DNA from: an uncultured Alphaproteobacteria bacterium
GTDB taxonomy: Bacteria; Pseudomonadota; Alphaproteobacteria; Rhodobacterales; Rhodobacteraceae
DNA length: 64,000 bases
Reading direction: 5' to 3'
Assembly (NCBI GenBank): GCA_902619165.1
Contig: CACNDI010000006.1
Coordinates: 47,342 to 111,341 of the forward strand
Below are positions 54,308 through 62,712 of the stretch, piece after piece. The notes below the pieces were generated by a model. That model had not been told where the DNA came from. It searched no databases and was given only the letters and a program-made list of their open reading frames with translations. The position numbers were made by a program, and so were the translations under genes. Each line of letters begins with the position of its first letter. Position 1 is the first letter of the stretch.

Positions 54308-55660
54308 TCACTTTTCATTATCTTTTATAAAATCAAAACAAGCTGCTGCAACATTTTCAGGTCTTTCGATATGGGTCCAATGCAGTGCATCTTTAATAAT
54401 AACAAATCTCGAAAATCTTGCCCCTTTCTTTGTTTTTATAGTTGAGTATTTATTAGAAGAATTAGTTTTAACAAATTTCTTCCAGTTTTTTTTCCATGTT
54501 GGATCAGCTCTATCTTGAAATTTCCCCCCTGGAAGTAGGTCCTCTATTTCATTTGGCCAAAAATTCCAAATACCCCAATAGGGTTGATCTCCAGTATGGT
54601 TTGATATTATTCCGAAATCGCCGGGTAAATCAGCAAAAATATATGTTGGGAACCTTAATCTAAAAAGTCTAAAAATCCCAGTTACTTTACCAAATCCAAT
54701 CAATCCCATAATTTTTCTATAAAATGGCATTTTTTTAGCACCAGGAATTTTTTCTGCGAGAAGCATTTCATCGGATCCTTGAAATTGCATCATAGGAAAG
54801 TCCGTGTCTAGTATACAAAAGCCTCGAGATCGATCGGAACGCCTTCTTCCTTCATCAAGAAAATCGGTCTGCCGAAATATTTGCCTTGTCAGCTTAAAAA
54901 AATAATCAGATTGATTTGGCATTCCTTGAATTGCCTCCCATCGATCAGATATTTCTGTCCCTCTTTTTGCTATTGATGCCTCTTTAGAAAATGAGGGCGC
55001 AATAAATCCAAAAGGAGCACCACCCATAATTGCGCCTTTCAAAAGTTTAGGAAATGCTTTAGTAGCCATAATTCGATGAGGTGGACCCAGAAAAATCCCC
55101 TCTTCAGTCAGTTTTGTCCATTCTTCTTTGAAATTGGTCCAGCCCTGTGATCCTCTTGAATAAGAAATTGCCATCTCAGGGTACTGAGCAAGCATATTAT
55201 CCATGACTATACATCCGCGATCATGTCCCACAAAATGAGCTTTCTTTATTTTTAATCCAACAGAGATAATCTTTTTCAGTGTGTGAGCACAATTTTCTAA
55301 GTCAAATCGAGGATCTATTTTCACCTTTCCCCTCATTTTTATAATTTTGCCAGGAGGTATATAACCGTCATATTTGGCCGTCATTGTAGGGTGTTTTTTA
55401 ATTACGGTGTACTCTTCTAGAAATGGCACAGTTACAGTTATAAAATAAAATTTACTCTCTTTATCATTAATTACCATGTTAGACACAAGCCAGCGCGCGT
55501 CTGCTAAACTGTCTTCAAATACGCCCATCATTAAAATTACCGGTGTACCTTTTTTATTTCCTGCCAATGAAACTCTGTGCTTATGGCCTTCAATCTCGAT
55601 ATATTTAACCACGAAATTGATCCCATTTGTTTGAGGAAGTGAGTACATTTTTTTTGCCAT
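54308..55660 (-). CDS. Alpha/beta hydrolase, Asp-nucleophile type
   Basis: About 450 residues from ATG 55660 (a TTG at 55717 would add 19). The elbow VGHDRGCIVMDNML carries Asp as in epoxide hydrolases and haloalkane dehalogenases, and LHWTHIERPENVAAA carries the final His. PVILMMGVFEDSLADARWLV replaces the usual oxyanion segment. It is longer than usual and the middle is not recognised. It may hydrolyse an epoxide, halide or ring-cleavage product in the following pathway. It is divergent from the FAH gene, 99 bp apart. Confidence 0.7.
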   Translation of the reverse strand: MAKKMYSLPQTNGINFVVKYIEIEGHKHRVSLAGNKKGTPVILMMGVFEDSLADARWLVSNMVINDKESKFYFITVTVPFLEEYTVIKKHPTMTAKYDGYIPPGKIIKMRGKVKIDPRFDLENCAHTLKKIISVGLKIKKAHFVGHDRGCIVMDNMLAQYPEMAISYSRGSQGWTNFKEEWTKLTEEGIFLGPPHRIMATKAFPKLLKGAIMGGAPFGFIAPSFSKEASIAKRGTEISDRWEAIQGMPNQSDYFFKLTRQIFRQTDFLDEGRRRSDRSRGFCILDTDFPMMQFQGSDEMLLAEKIPGAKKMPFYRKIMGLIGFGKVTGIFRLFRLRFPTYIFADLPGDFGIISNHTGDQPYWGIWNFWPNEIEDLLPGGKFQDRADPTWKKNWKKFVKTNSSNKYSTIKTKKGARFSRFVIIKDALHWTHIERPENVAAACFDFIKDNEK

Positions 55661-55759
55661 TTTTTTAGGTTTGAACAATTTCGATTTTTGATTAGCCAGA
55701 CCCGTTGACTTTAGCAATGTTAAAGTTCAAAATAAATACCTAAAGTTTAGGAAAATATA

Positions 55760-56692
55760 TTGAAATTAGGAACAGTTGAACATAAAAAAGAAATTAAGGT
55801 TATCGTTTTAGTTGAAAATGATACTTTTCTTGATGTCGCGAAGGCAGCAGCTCAAGCTAGAATCACTGATTTCGACTTTACAGACATGCAACGATTAATT
55901 GAACAAGGCGAGAATGCTTTGGAGAAGGTATCGTTTCTGCTTGATCAAAGTAATGAGAGTTGTTTTATCTCCGCTGACGAAGTAGTTTTTCGCCCGCCTG
56001 TAATACCATTACAATATAGAGCATTTTCAATTTTCGAAGATCATTTAAAAAATGCGTTTGCACAAGCTACTAAGCTTTCAGGTATAAAGTATGAGATACC
56101 TCCAGTGTGGTATGAACAGCCAATTTATTATAAAGGCAATAGACTCTCTTTTGTTGGTCATAAAGCAGAAATAAAATGGCCATCATTTTCCGAATTTTTA
56201 GATATAGAATTGGAAATAGCAGCTATTATTGGAAAAAAAGGGAGAGATATTAAAGAAGAAGACGCTTCAAATTATATTTTTGGCTATAGTATTTTAAACG
56301 ATATATCTGCTAGAGATGCACAAATGAAAGAAATGCCTGGTCAAATGGGCCCGGCAAAAAGCAAGGATTTCGATACTGGCAATGTTCTAGGCCCTTTTAT
56401 TTTAACAGCAGATGAAGTTGATCACCCTGTTGCTTTAAACATGGAAGCAAGAGTGAATGGGAGCGTGTGGGGCGGTGGTAATAGTAAAGATATGCATCAC
56501 TCTTTTTCTGATATAATTGCTCACATTTCTAGATCAGAGACAATTTACCCCGGAGAGGTTATCGGTTCAGGGACGGTTGGTACCGGTTCAGGGATAGAGT
56601 CCGGTAAAAAACTAGCCCCAGGTGATGAATTTGAACTTGAGATTGAAAAAATTGGGACTCTTTCTAATAAAATAGTAAGGACAGGTTTATGA
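55760..56692 (+). CDS. Fumarylacetoacetate hydrolase-family protein
   Basis: 310 residues. The start is TTG with AGGA about 8 nt upstream. The C-terminal FAH domain has LDIELEIAAIIGKKGRDIKEEDAS with the metal Glu pair, FGYSILNDISARDAQ with Asp, KDFDTGNVLGPF and GTVGTGSGIESGK. The family cleaves C-C bonds or hydrates/decarboxylates 2-oxo acids, typical of ring-cleavage pathways. Coupled to the next gene by ATGA (56689-56692). Confidence 0.85.
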   Translation: MKLGTVEHKKEIKVIVLVENDTFLDVAKAAAQARITDFDFTDMQRLIEQGENALEKVSFLLDQSNESCFISADEVVFRPPVIPLQYRAFSIFEDHLKNAFAQATKLSGIKYEIPPVWYEQPIYYKGNRLSFVGHKAEIKWPSFSEFLDIELEIAAIIGKKGRDIKEEDASNYIFGYSILNDISARDAQMKEMPGQMGPAKSKDFDTGNVLGPFILTADEVDHPVALNMEARVNGSVWGGGNSKDMHHSFSDIIAHISRSETIYPGEVIGSGTVGTGSGIESGKKLAPGDEFELEIEKIGTLSNKIVRTGL

Positions 56693-57315
56693 GCAAATGG
56701 GATACCACTGGTCTTGATGAAAACAAAAAACCGAGGTTGGACTATAAAAATCGTGATCAATTATCTGATGAGTTAAAAGATATCTTTGACTCTATCGTGT
56801 CATCCAAAAGAGGTGTGGGAACCCTATCAAATGGCGCACTTCCAGGACCTTTTAATGCTTGGATGTATACAGATCCTGAAATGGCAGACGCTTTGGATAA
56901 AATTGGCGTTGCCATCAGAGTAAATACTAAAAATGCTCCCGCAGATATGAAAGCTATTGCTATATGTACCGTTGCTGTACATTATAAAAGTAATGTAGAA
57001 TTCTGGGCACACAGTCAAACTGCTCTGGCAAATGGTGTTTCTCAAGACATCTTGAATGATTTACTTGCAGAAAGGGACCCTTCGTTTGAGAAGACAGATA
57101 CAGGAAAGCGCTTAAAAATAGCTTATTTATTTGCAAAAGAATATCTTGCAACCTTCAGAGTTTCTGACACCACATATAAAGAAACCCTCGACATGATTGG
57201 GTCTAAAAAAGGACTTATAGAATTCATTCTAGCGATTTCACACTATATCGGTTTGGCCGCTCAATTAAATATTTTGAGAGTACCAAATCCTGGAGACAAA
57301 CAATTTTTTGATTAA
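56689..57315 (+). CDS. Carboxymuconolactone decarboxylase-like (CMD) protein
   Basis: 208 residues. FNAWMYTDPEMADALDKIGVAIR and AICTVAVHYKSNVEFWAHSQTALANGVS match the CMD helical core with the His of the active site; no CxxC pair. It overlaps the FAH gene by 4 bp and the Rieske gene follows after 3 bp. Its role may be decarboxylation or protection in the aromatic pathway. Confidence 0.8.
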   Translation: MSKWDTTGLDENKKPRLDYKNRDQLSDELKDIFDSIVSSKRGVGTLSNGALPGPFNAWMYTDPEMADALDKIGVAIRVNTKNAPADMKAIAICTVAVHYKSNVEFWAHSQTALANGVSQDILNDLLAERDPSFEKTDTGKRLKIAYLFAKEYLATFRVSDTTYKETLDMIGSKKGLIEFILAISHYIGLAAQLNILRVPNPGDKQFFD

Positions 57316-57318
57316 GAA

Positions 57319-57675
57319 ATGAGTGACGTTATTGCAATTATAAAGTCTGAAGAATTAGTCGAATTAGGCGCTCTAATGGTCGATCTTCCCCAAAATGCTG
57401 ATGGTCTTAAAGTTTTAATTACAAGATTTGAAGGTAAGGTTAGGGCGTGGATAAATTCATGTCCTCACGATGGTAGACCTCTTTGTCGTGACCCAGCATT
57501 TCTGTGGGAAAAAAGAAAAAAGTTACTTCAGTGTATGAACCATCAAGCCTTGTTTGATGCAAAAACTGGAATATGCGAAGAAGGGCCATGTAAGGGGAAA
57601 TCACTTTATGGCTTGATAACCAAAGAAAAAAATAACCAGATAATAGTTTCTAAAGGAGAACCGAAAAATGGATGA
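57319..57675 (+). CDS. Rieske [2Fe-2S] protein
   Basis: 118 residues. CPHDGR and CMNHQALFD supply C-x-H and C-x2-H, the Rieske cluster ligands, separated by a shorter-than-usual loop. It is more like a Rieske-type ferredoxin than an oxygenase alpha subunit. No oxygenase alpha subunit is in the window, so its electron partner is unknown; an auxiliary electron carrier or a structural subunit is possible. It overlaps the next gene by 8 bp. Confidence 0.85.
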   Translation: MSDVIAIIKSEELVELGALMVDLPQNADGLKVLITRFEGKVRAWINSCPHDGRPLCRDPAFLWEKRKKLLQCMNHQALFDAKTGICEEGPCKGKSLYGLITKEKNNQIIVSKGEPKNG

Positions 57676-59053
57676 AAAAGAAAAATTAGTAGAAAGAGAT
57701 CTTCATCTTTTTGAGGCAATAAATGAGGGTAAGGGTGAACATCTTGAAGGGTCAGAGTCACTACCACCTATTAAGCCGTTAACTAAAGCATGGGACGTAG
57801 CTTATGTTCGCTTTTCAGTACCTGATTTGAACCTCTATGAAGATTGGGTAAAGGACTTTGGATTGAAGATAATGTATAAAGACGAGAACGTAATATATTC
57901 TAGGGGTTTGGAAGGAGACGGGTTTTGTCATGTAGCTCACCGGGGACCAGCTAAATTTTTGGGTTTCGCTTTACAAATGAAGAGTGAAAAAGACCTAAAA
58001 ATCCTCGAGGAAAATATTGATGGATGTACCAAGGTGCACGAAATACCTGGAATTGAGGGATCATTGTGTGGAGGTAAAAGAGTGTCATTTATTGATCCAG
58101 TATGCGGTTTTTTAGTTGAAGCTGTATCGGGTAGAAGTGTAGAGATCTTAACCTCTGCAAGAGACAGATTAGAGTACAACTACGGAAATAAAAATTTCTA
58201 CAAACGAGACCCAAACAAATTACAGGATACTTCTGGAAATAGAGAAGCTGACGGTAGTAATACTGTTTATCCTGGTCCACCGGATGTAATAAAAATAGGC
58301 CATGTAGTTTTAGCAGCGCCAGTAGGAGATCACCATAAATTGATGAAATTTATGATTGAAACTTTTGGATTCCTTCCAACTGATAGTGTAATTTTTGAGG
58401 CACCAAAATCTGCAGAAGGCCACGCAATCAATCCTGAAATGTTTAATAAGCTCAAAGAAGCTGGTCCTTCACCCTTATACGAGGGTACATTTGCAGAGGG
58501 TTCGCCTACTTACGCTTGTTTTTTTAGATGCGATAGAGGAGAAACACCTACGGACCATCATACTTTTTTTATTCTGTCTAATATGGATCCCAGAATGGCT
58601 CCGAAAGGGAAAGGTATTCAAACGCAGTTAAGCCATGCATCCTTTGAAGTATCTAATTTAGACGATGTTTGGCGGGGACATATGCAATTGAAAAATAAAG
58701 CTGAATTTGAAGAAAAAAGATATGAGATTGCTTGGGGGGTTGGTAGACATGTTTTAGGGTCTCATATTTATGATTACTGGCATGATCCGTATGGCCATGT
58801 TCATGAACACATGTCCGACGGTGACAGAATTACGAGATCCTTTGGGCAGAGAATACACTCAATAAGTGGTTTAGGACCTAATGGACACAATCAATGGGGC
58901 CCCACAGTGAAAGAGTCTGGTATCAGAAACCTTGATGGACCTGCTGCAGCTACTTTTTATGAGAAATTTGATGAAGAAACTCAGCAATCACTGGTCAATA
59001 GAGATCTGTCAAACGTTAAACAGCTGGTAGAAGCCATTAGAGCCACTGATTAA
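57668..59053 (+). CDS. VOC extradiol-dioxygenase-like protein, two domain
   Basis: 461 residues. Two glyoxalase/VOC modules: the N-terminal WDVAYVRFSVPDLNLYEDWV and the second IGHVVLAAPVGDHHKLMKFM. Possible iron ligands are the His of KIGHVVL, His of LSHASFEV and the acid of YGHVHEHMSDG. The family includes extradiol (meta-cleavage) dioxygenases that open catechol rings. It starts in the Rieske gene end (8-bp overlap), with GGAG 8 nt upstream. The substrate is unknown. Confidence 0.8.
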   Translation: MDEKEKLVERDLHLFEAINEGKGEHLEGSESLPPIKPLTKAWDVAYVRFSVPDLNLYEDWVKDFGLKIMYKDENVIYSRGLEGDGFCHVAHRGPAKFLGFALQMKSEKDLKILEENIDGCTKVHEIPGIEGSLCGGKRVSFIDPVCGFLVEAVSGRSVEILTSARDRLEYNYGNKNFYKRDPNKLQDTSGNREADGSNTVYPGPPDVIKIGHVVLAAPVGDHHKLMKFMIETFGFLPTDSVIFEAPKSAEGHAINPEMFNKLKEAGPSPLYEGTFAEGSPTYACFFRCDRGETPTDHHTFFILSNMDPRMAPKGKGIQTQLSHASFEVSNLDDVWRGHMQLKNKAEFEEKRYEIAWGVGRHVLGSHIYDYWHDPYGHVHEHMSDGDRITRSFGQRIHSISGLGPNGHNQWGPTVKESGIRNLDGPAAATFYEKFDEETQQSLVNRDLSNVKQLVEAIRATD

Positions 59054-59056
59054 ATA

Positions 59057-60700
59057 TTAATGTGCAACTAGGTCAAAAAGAGACTTATAGTCGGCAAACA
59101 GTTTGTCTTCCTCACCATTATTGTATGTGCCCAACATTGTATAGCCAGGAGCCATCAGTACGTACTCCGCCTTATTGAAAAGCTTTCTATGCATTTTTTT
59201 ATCTTCTTTTCTTGGAGCACAAACCAAAATGTCATCTGAAGTCTTTTCGCCATTTAACCCTTCAGAAAGTACGATACATAGAGGCTTAATTGCTTTGTCT
59301 ATATTTTTCAGCAACTTATCGATCTCAACAGATGAATTGTTGCAAAGCACCCTGTATTCAAAGGGCTTATATTCGCGTAGTGATCTTGGGAACCCTTCTT
59401 TAGTCATGAAGTTATACATTGGGTACCCTTTTTGATTTGTTTTTCCAGGCTTAAATCCATTTGGAACCGTGATAGTCTCTGGGACAAACGCGGGAAATAA
59501 ATCAATCGGGCTACCTCTTGCACCCTTGAAAAAGTAAATTATGCTTCTTAAAAAATTTATATGAGGCTTAACATTGAAAAGCATATTACCCATGAAAAGC
59601 GATTGCTTAATGATAAATTGAGAGTCAGGAAAACATTCGACTTGATATTTGTCCAAAATTGATGCCTCCGAAACTCCTTTATTAACTAAATCAATTTTTT
59701 TAATTAAGTTAAAGGTATTTCTAATACCAAGATTTAGCCCCTGACCAAGAAATGGAGAAGTTTGATGAGTAGCATCTCCAATCGTGAAGGTATTATTTGC
59801 TCTCCACATCTCGGAAATCATTGAATTGAACTTGTATACTGTAGATCTTAATATTTTAAAACTACTCTTCCTTAAAAATGGTTCTACTAATTTCTCAATG
59901 GAATCTGGAGACTGCATTTGCGTAAAGTTCTCACCATCTTTCAAGGCAAACTCAAACCTAAAATTATTTTTATAAGTTCCGTGCTTTTTGCCGGTCATAT
60001 TTATAAATGTGGTAGGCCTTTTTCCAGAGGGATCAATAATTTGCCAACCCCCAGCATCGAAATGCATGCCATCCTTCAAGGAGCTTACTGGTGCTTCGAT
60101 ATCGGCAACCAGAAAAGATATAGCCTTCCCTAGTGTTTTTAAGTTAGCTCCCATCTGCTTTCTAACAAAGCTTCCCCCTCCATCCGCACCAATCAAGTAT
60201 TTAGATGTAATTGTTTCTGTTTTTCCTGATACTGTATTTTGGATCTGCAAACAGTTTCTACTCTTCTCTTCCCACAGGACAAGCGACTCAGTACCAAAAT
60301 ATGTCGTGATATTTTTATTTTTCTTAATTTGTATTCTGAGCAATTTCTCGAGCTGTGGCTGATTAAACCAGTTTAAAAATCCATACTTATCTAGATCGAG
60401 TACTTTTCCTTCAATAATTGGAGGTTCCATTTTTCCAAATGGCTTATCCATTTTTGTGATCCCCATTACGTACCCGACCTCAACTGCAGAAGTAAATTGA
60501 AATTCCTTCCAGCTATCTTTCAGAACAGTTTCTATTATACTCATAGAGTAGCCATTTAAACCTACTGCCCTAGGATGAGGGTAAGGAGATTTATTTAAAT
60601 CGATGACCGCTACCTTAAATCCCCTATTTGCCAGCAACAAAGAAGCAATTCCGCCGACGGGACCACACCCATTTAATATTACATCATAGTTATGAGACAT
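59057..60700 (-). CDS. FAD-dependent aromatic monooxygenase, MhpA-like
   Basis: 547 residues. N-terminal GCGPVGGIASLLL and DLNKSPYPHPRAVGL, DG motif YLIGADGGGSFVRKQMG near residue 180, and GD motif FTIGDATHQTSPFLGQGLNLGIRN near 300. The C-terminal 150 residues end in the thioredoxin-like tail of the phenol-hydroxylase group. It hydroxylates aromatic rings with NAD(P)H and O2, which would prepare a substrate for the ring-cleaving VOC enzyme. The genes converge (3-bp gap). Confidence 0.85.
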   Translation of the reverse strand: MSHNYDVILNGCGPVGGIASLLLANRGFKVAVIDLNKSPYPHPRAVGLNGYSMSIIETVLKDSWKEFQFTSAVEVGYVMGITKMDKPFGKMEPPIIEGKVLDLDKYGFLNWFNQPQLEKLLRIQIKKNKNITTYFGTESLVLWEEKSRNCLQIQNTVSGKTETITSKYLIGADGGGSFVRKQMGANLKTLGKAISFLVADIEAPVSSLKDGMHFDAGGWQIIDPSGKRPTTFINMTGKKHGTYKNNFRFEFALKDGENFTQMQSPDSIEKLVEPFLRKSSFKILRSTVYKFNSMISEMWRANNTFTIGDATHQTSPFLGQGLNLGIRNTFNLIKKIDLVNKGVSEASILDKYQVECFPDSQFIIKQSLFMGNMLFNVKPHINFLRSIIYFFKGARGSPIDLFPAFVPETITVPNGFKPGKTNQKGYPMYNFMTKEGFPRSLREYKPFEYRVLCNNSSVEIDKLLKNIDKAIKPLCIVLSEGLNGEKTSDDILVCAPRKEDKKMHRKLFNKAEYVLMAPGYTMLGTYNNGEEDKLFADYKSLFDLVAH

Positions 60701-60813
60701 TTCGGAAATACATTTAATTTATATTTTGAACTTAAAGAGTAGATGAAATATTTAGAAAATACAAACTTTCAGATTATAAAAGCTTGAAATTTTTTATTAA
60801 ACTAAACCTTACT

Positions 60814-62685
60814 CTATTTAAGATCACCTATTTTACTTAGTCCTTTAAGAGTTTTTTCTAAAAGCTCTTTTTGATGAGAATTGAACTCCCTGAACTGTCT
60901 GAATTGTCGTTCAAATTTTTTCTTGTCGAAATTATTTTTTTTTGCTCTCTCATAGTATTGTTTTGCCCTCTTCAAGTTACCTTTCTCGTATTCAAGAAAT
61001 GCATACAAAGCTAAAGCTGTAGGCCGCATGTCTTCAGCATCTATATCATCACCAAGCAACTTATAAATTTCATCGATCTGATTATCTTTATAAAGAGAAA
61101 ACAATAAACTGTTAGTAATAAACCAGCCAGTGTCATTAGGGATCAACAGAAGCGCATTTCTCTTTGCTTCAATGCCTTTCTTAATATCACCACAAAGCTC
61201 ATAGACGGTGCCAGCAATTGTTAGTGTGTCAACTGTGCTTCCTATTTCTTCTGCTTGCGCTATGTCGCTCAGCGCCTCCTCACAATTACCATTTAACATC
61301 CTTAGCCCAATTATAGATCTGGCAGCAAATGCATCTCGAGCAACTGGATCTATTTCAATAGCTCTGTCAAGACTATAGTTTAGTCTTTCCATATCCTTTT
61401 CTTTACTTTTACTTAGCCCAAGTAAAAGTTTTTGATACAATTGCCACGCCTCTTGTACGAGAATTGCTCTTGTCTCATCAGGGTAAGAACTCTTAAGTTC
61501 CTCAAACATTCTTAGTGAATTAATGTAACCACTCTTAGTGAATTTGCGCCATTCCTCACGCCAATTTAAAAACAGATTAAAATCTTTCATGGAATTATAG
61601 TCTTTAGTCCAGTTGCTTCCCTGCACAGAGCCAACGCCTAAGCTTATCTGGAGAGTAGTTAAAATTTCATTACTGAGCTCATCTTGAACTTTAAATATAT
61701 CATCCAATTTAAAATCTTTTTTCTTAGAGACTGATACCTTTGAAGCGTCGAGATCGGTTATTTCTAGATTCAGTCTCGCATTATTACCCATGACTTGCAT
61801 TGAACCTCGAATTATGTAGTTGACCCCAAACTCATCCTTAATTGTTTCGTTAATCATCTTTGTTTTTTCAGCGTGAAAGCTGGTGCTACTAGACAATACT
61901 TTTATTGCCTGATAACCGGAAAGAGTAGCTATCATGCTCTCAGTAACGCCATTTGCAAAGCCTTTTTGATTTTCAGACAAACCAGAAGACTTAATTGGCA
62001 TTACTAAGATTACTGGTTTGGATGAGGCCCTTAATTTCCTACTATCGGTTTCGCTATTAAATGCAAAGTAAAATGCACCAAAAAGACTAATTATTATTGC
62101 GGCTACAATAGTGCCCACTACAGCTAAATTTGACTTAGTCTTAGTTTTTAATGTTCTTTTCTGAGAAGGATCAAGAAGAATATCAAAGGCATGAAACTCA
62201 TTTTGCTTTACCTTCTGTACACCCAAATCATTAAACGTCATCTTGGTTTTAGGAACAACCAGATCATAGACACTTTTGGATATGGAGATACCATTGGGTT
62301 GGGCAAGTGCCTCTAATCGTGCCGCAATATTTACTCCATCTCCAAAGAGATTACCTTCTTTCTTAACCACATCACCCATATTGATACCAATACGGAACTC
62401 GAGCTTTACCTCTGTTTTCTCGGATTCATTTCTTTTCTTAATATCATTCTGAAAAGCAACACCACACTCAACGGCATTTACCGCACTTGGAAACTCTGCA
62501 AGAGCGGAGTCACCGGCTGTATTAAAGATAGACCCTTTATATTTCTTTAGACATGTTTTGAGTAGTTTCTCACATTCGGCATAAGCCTTTAAAGTAGCAT
62601 CCTCATCTCTTTCCATATGCTTAGAGTAGCCAACGACGTCAGCTACTAAGATTACAGCTATTTTGCGGTCTATTTCGGTGTTCAT
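60814..62685 (-). CDS. Class III cyclase-domain/transmembrane/FlgO-like/TPR protein
   Basis: 623 residues. Cyclase domain with D16 and D59, N55 at the adenine-Lys position (SIFNTAGDS) and the GDGVNIAARLE block. A membrane helix near 183-212 is followed by PVILVMPIKSSGLSENQKGF (TolB/FlgO-like) and TPR-like helices. Same design as the 52104 gene. Nucleotide specificity is uncertain. It lies downstream of the partial paralogue (27-bp gap), and the two are probably co-transcribed. Confidence 0.85.
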   Translation of the reverse strand: MNTEIDRKIAVILVADVVGYSKHMERDEDATLKAYAECEKLLKTCLKKYKGSIFNTAGDSALAEFPSAVNAVECGVAFQNDIKKRNESEKTEVKLEFRIGINMGDVVKKEGNLFGDGVNIAARLEALAQPNGISISKSVYDLVVPKTKMTFNDLGVQKVKQNEFHAFDILLDPSQKRTLKTKTKSNLAVVGTIVAAIIISLFGAFYFAFNSETDSRKLRASSKPVILVMPIKSSGLSENQKGFANGVTESMIATLSGYQAIKVLSSSTSFHAEKTKMINETIKDEFGVNYIIRGSMQVMGNNARLNLEITDLDASKVSVSKKKDFKLDDIFKVQDELSNEILTTLQISLGVGSVQGSNWTKDYNSMKDFNLFLNWREEWRKFTKSGYINSLRMFEELKSSYPDETRAILVQEAWQLYQKLLLGLSKSKEKDMERLNYSLDRAIEIDPVARDAFAARSIIGLRMLNGNCEEALSDIAQAEEIGSTVDTLTIAGTVYELCGDIKKGIEAKRNALLLIPNDTGWFITNSLLFSLYKDNQIDEIYKLLGDDIDAEDMRPTALALYAFLEYEKGNLKRAKQYYERAKKNNFDKKKFERQFRQFREFNSHQKELLEKTLKGLSKIGDLK

Positions 62686-62712
62686 CCTGATATTTCCTAT
62701 TTAAAAATCTAC

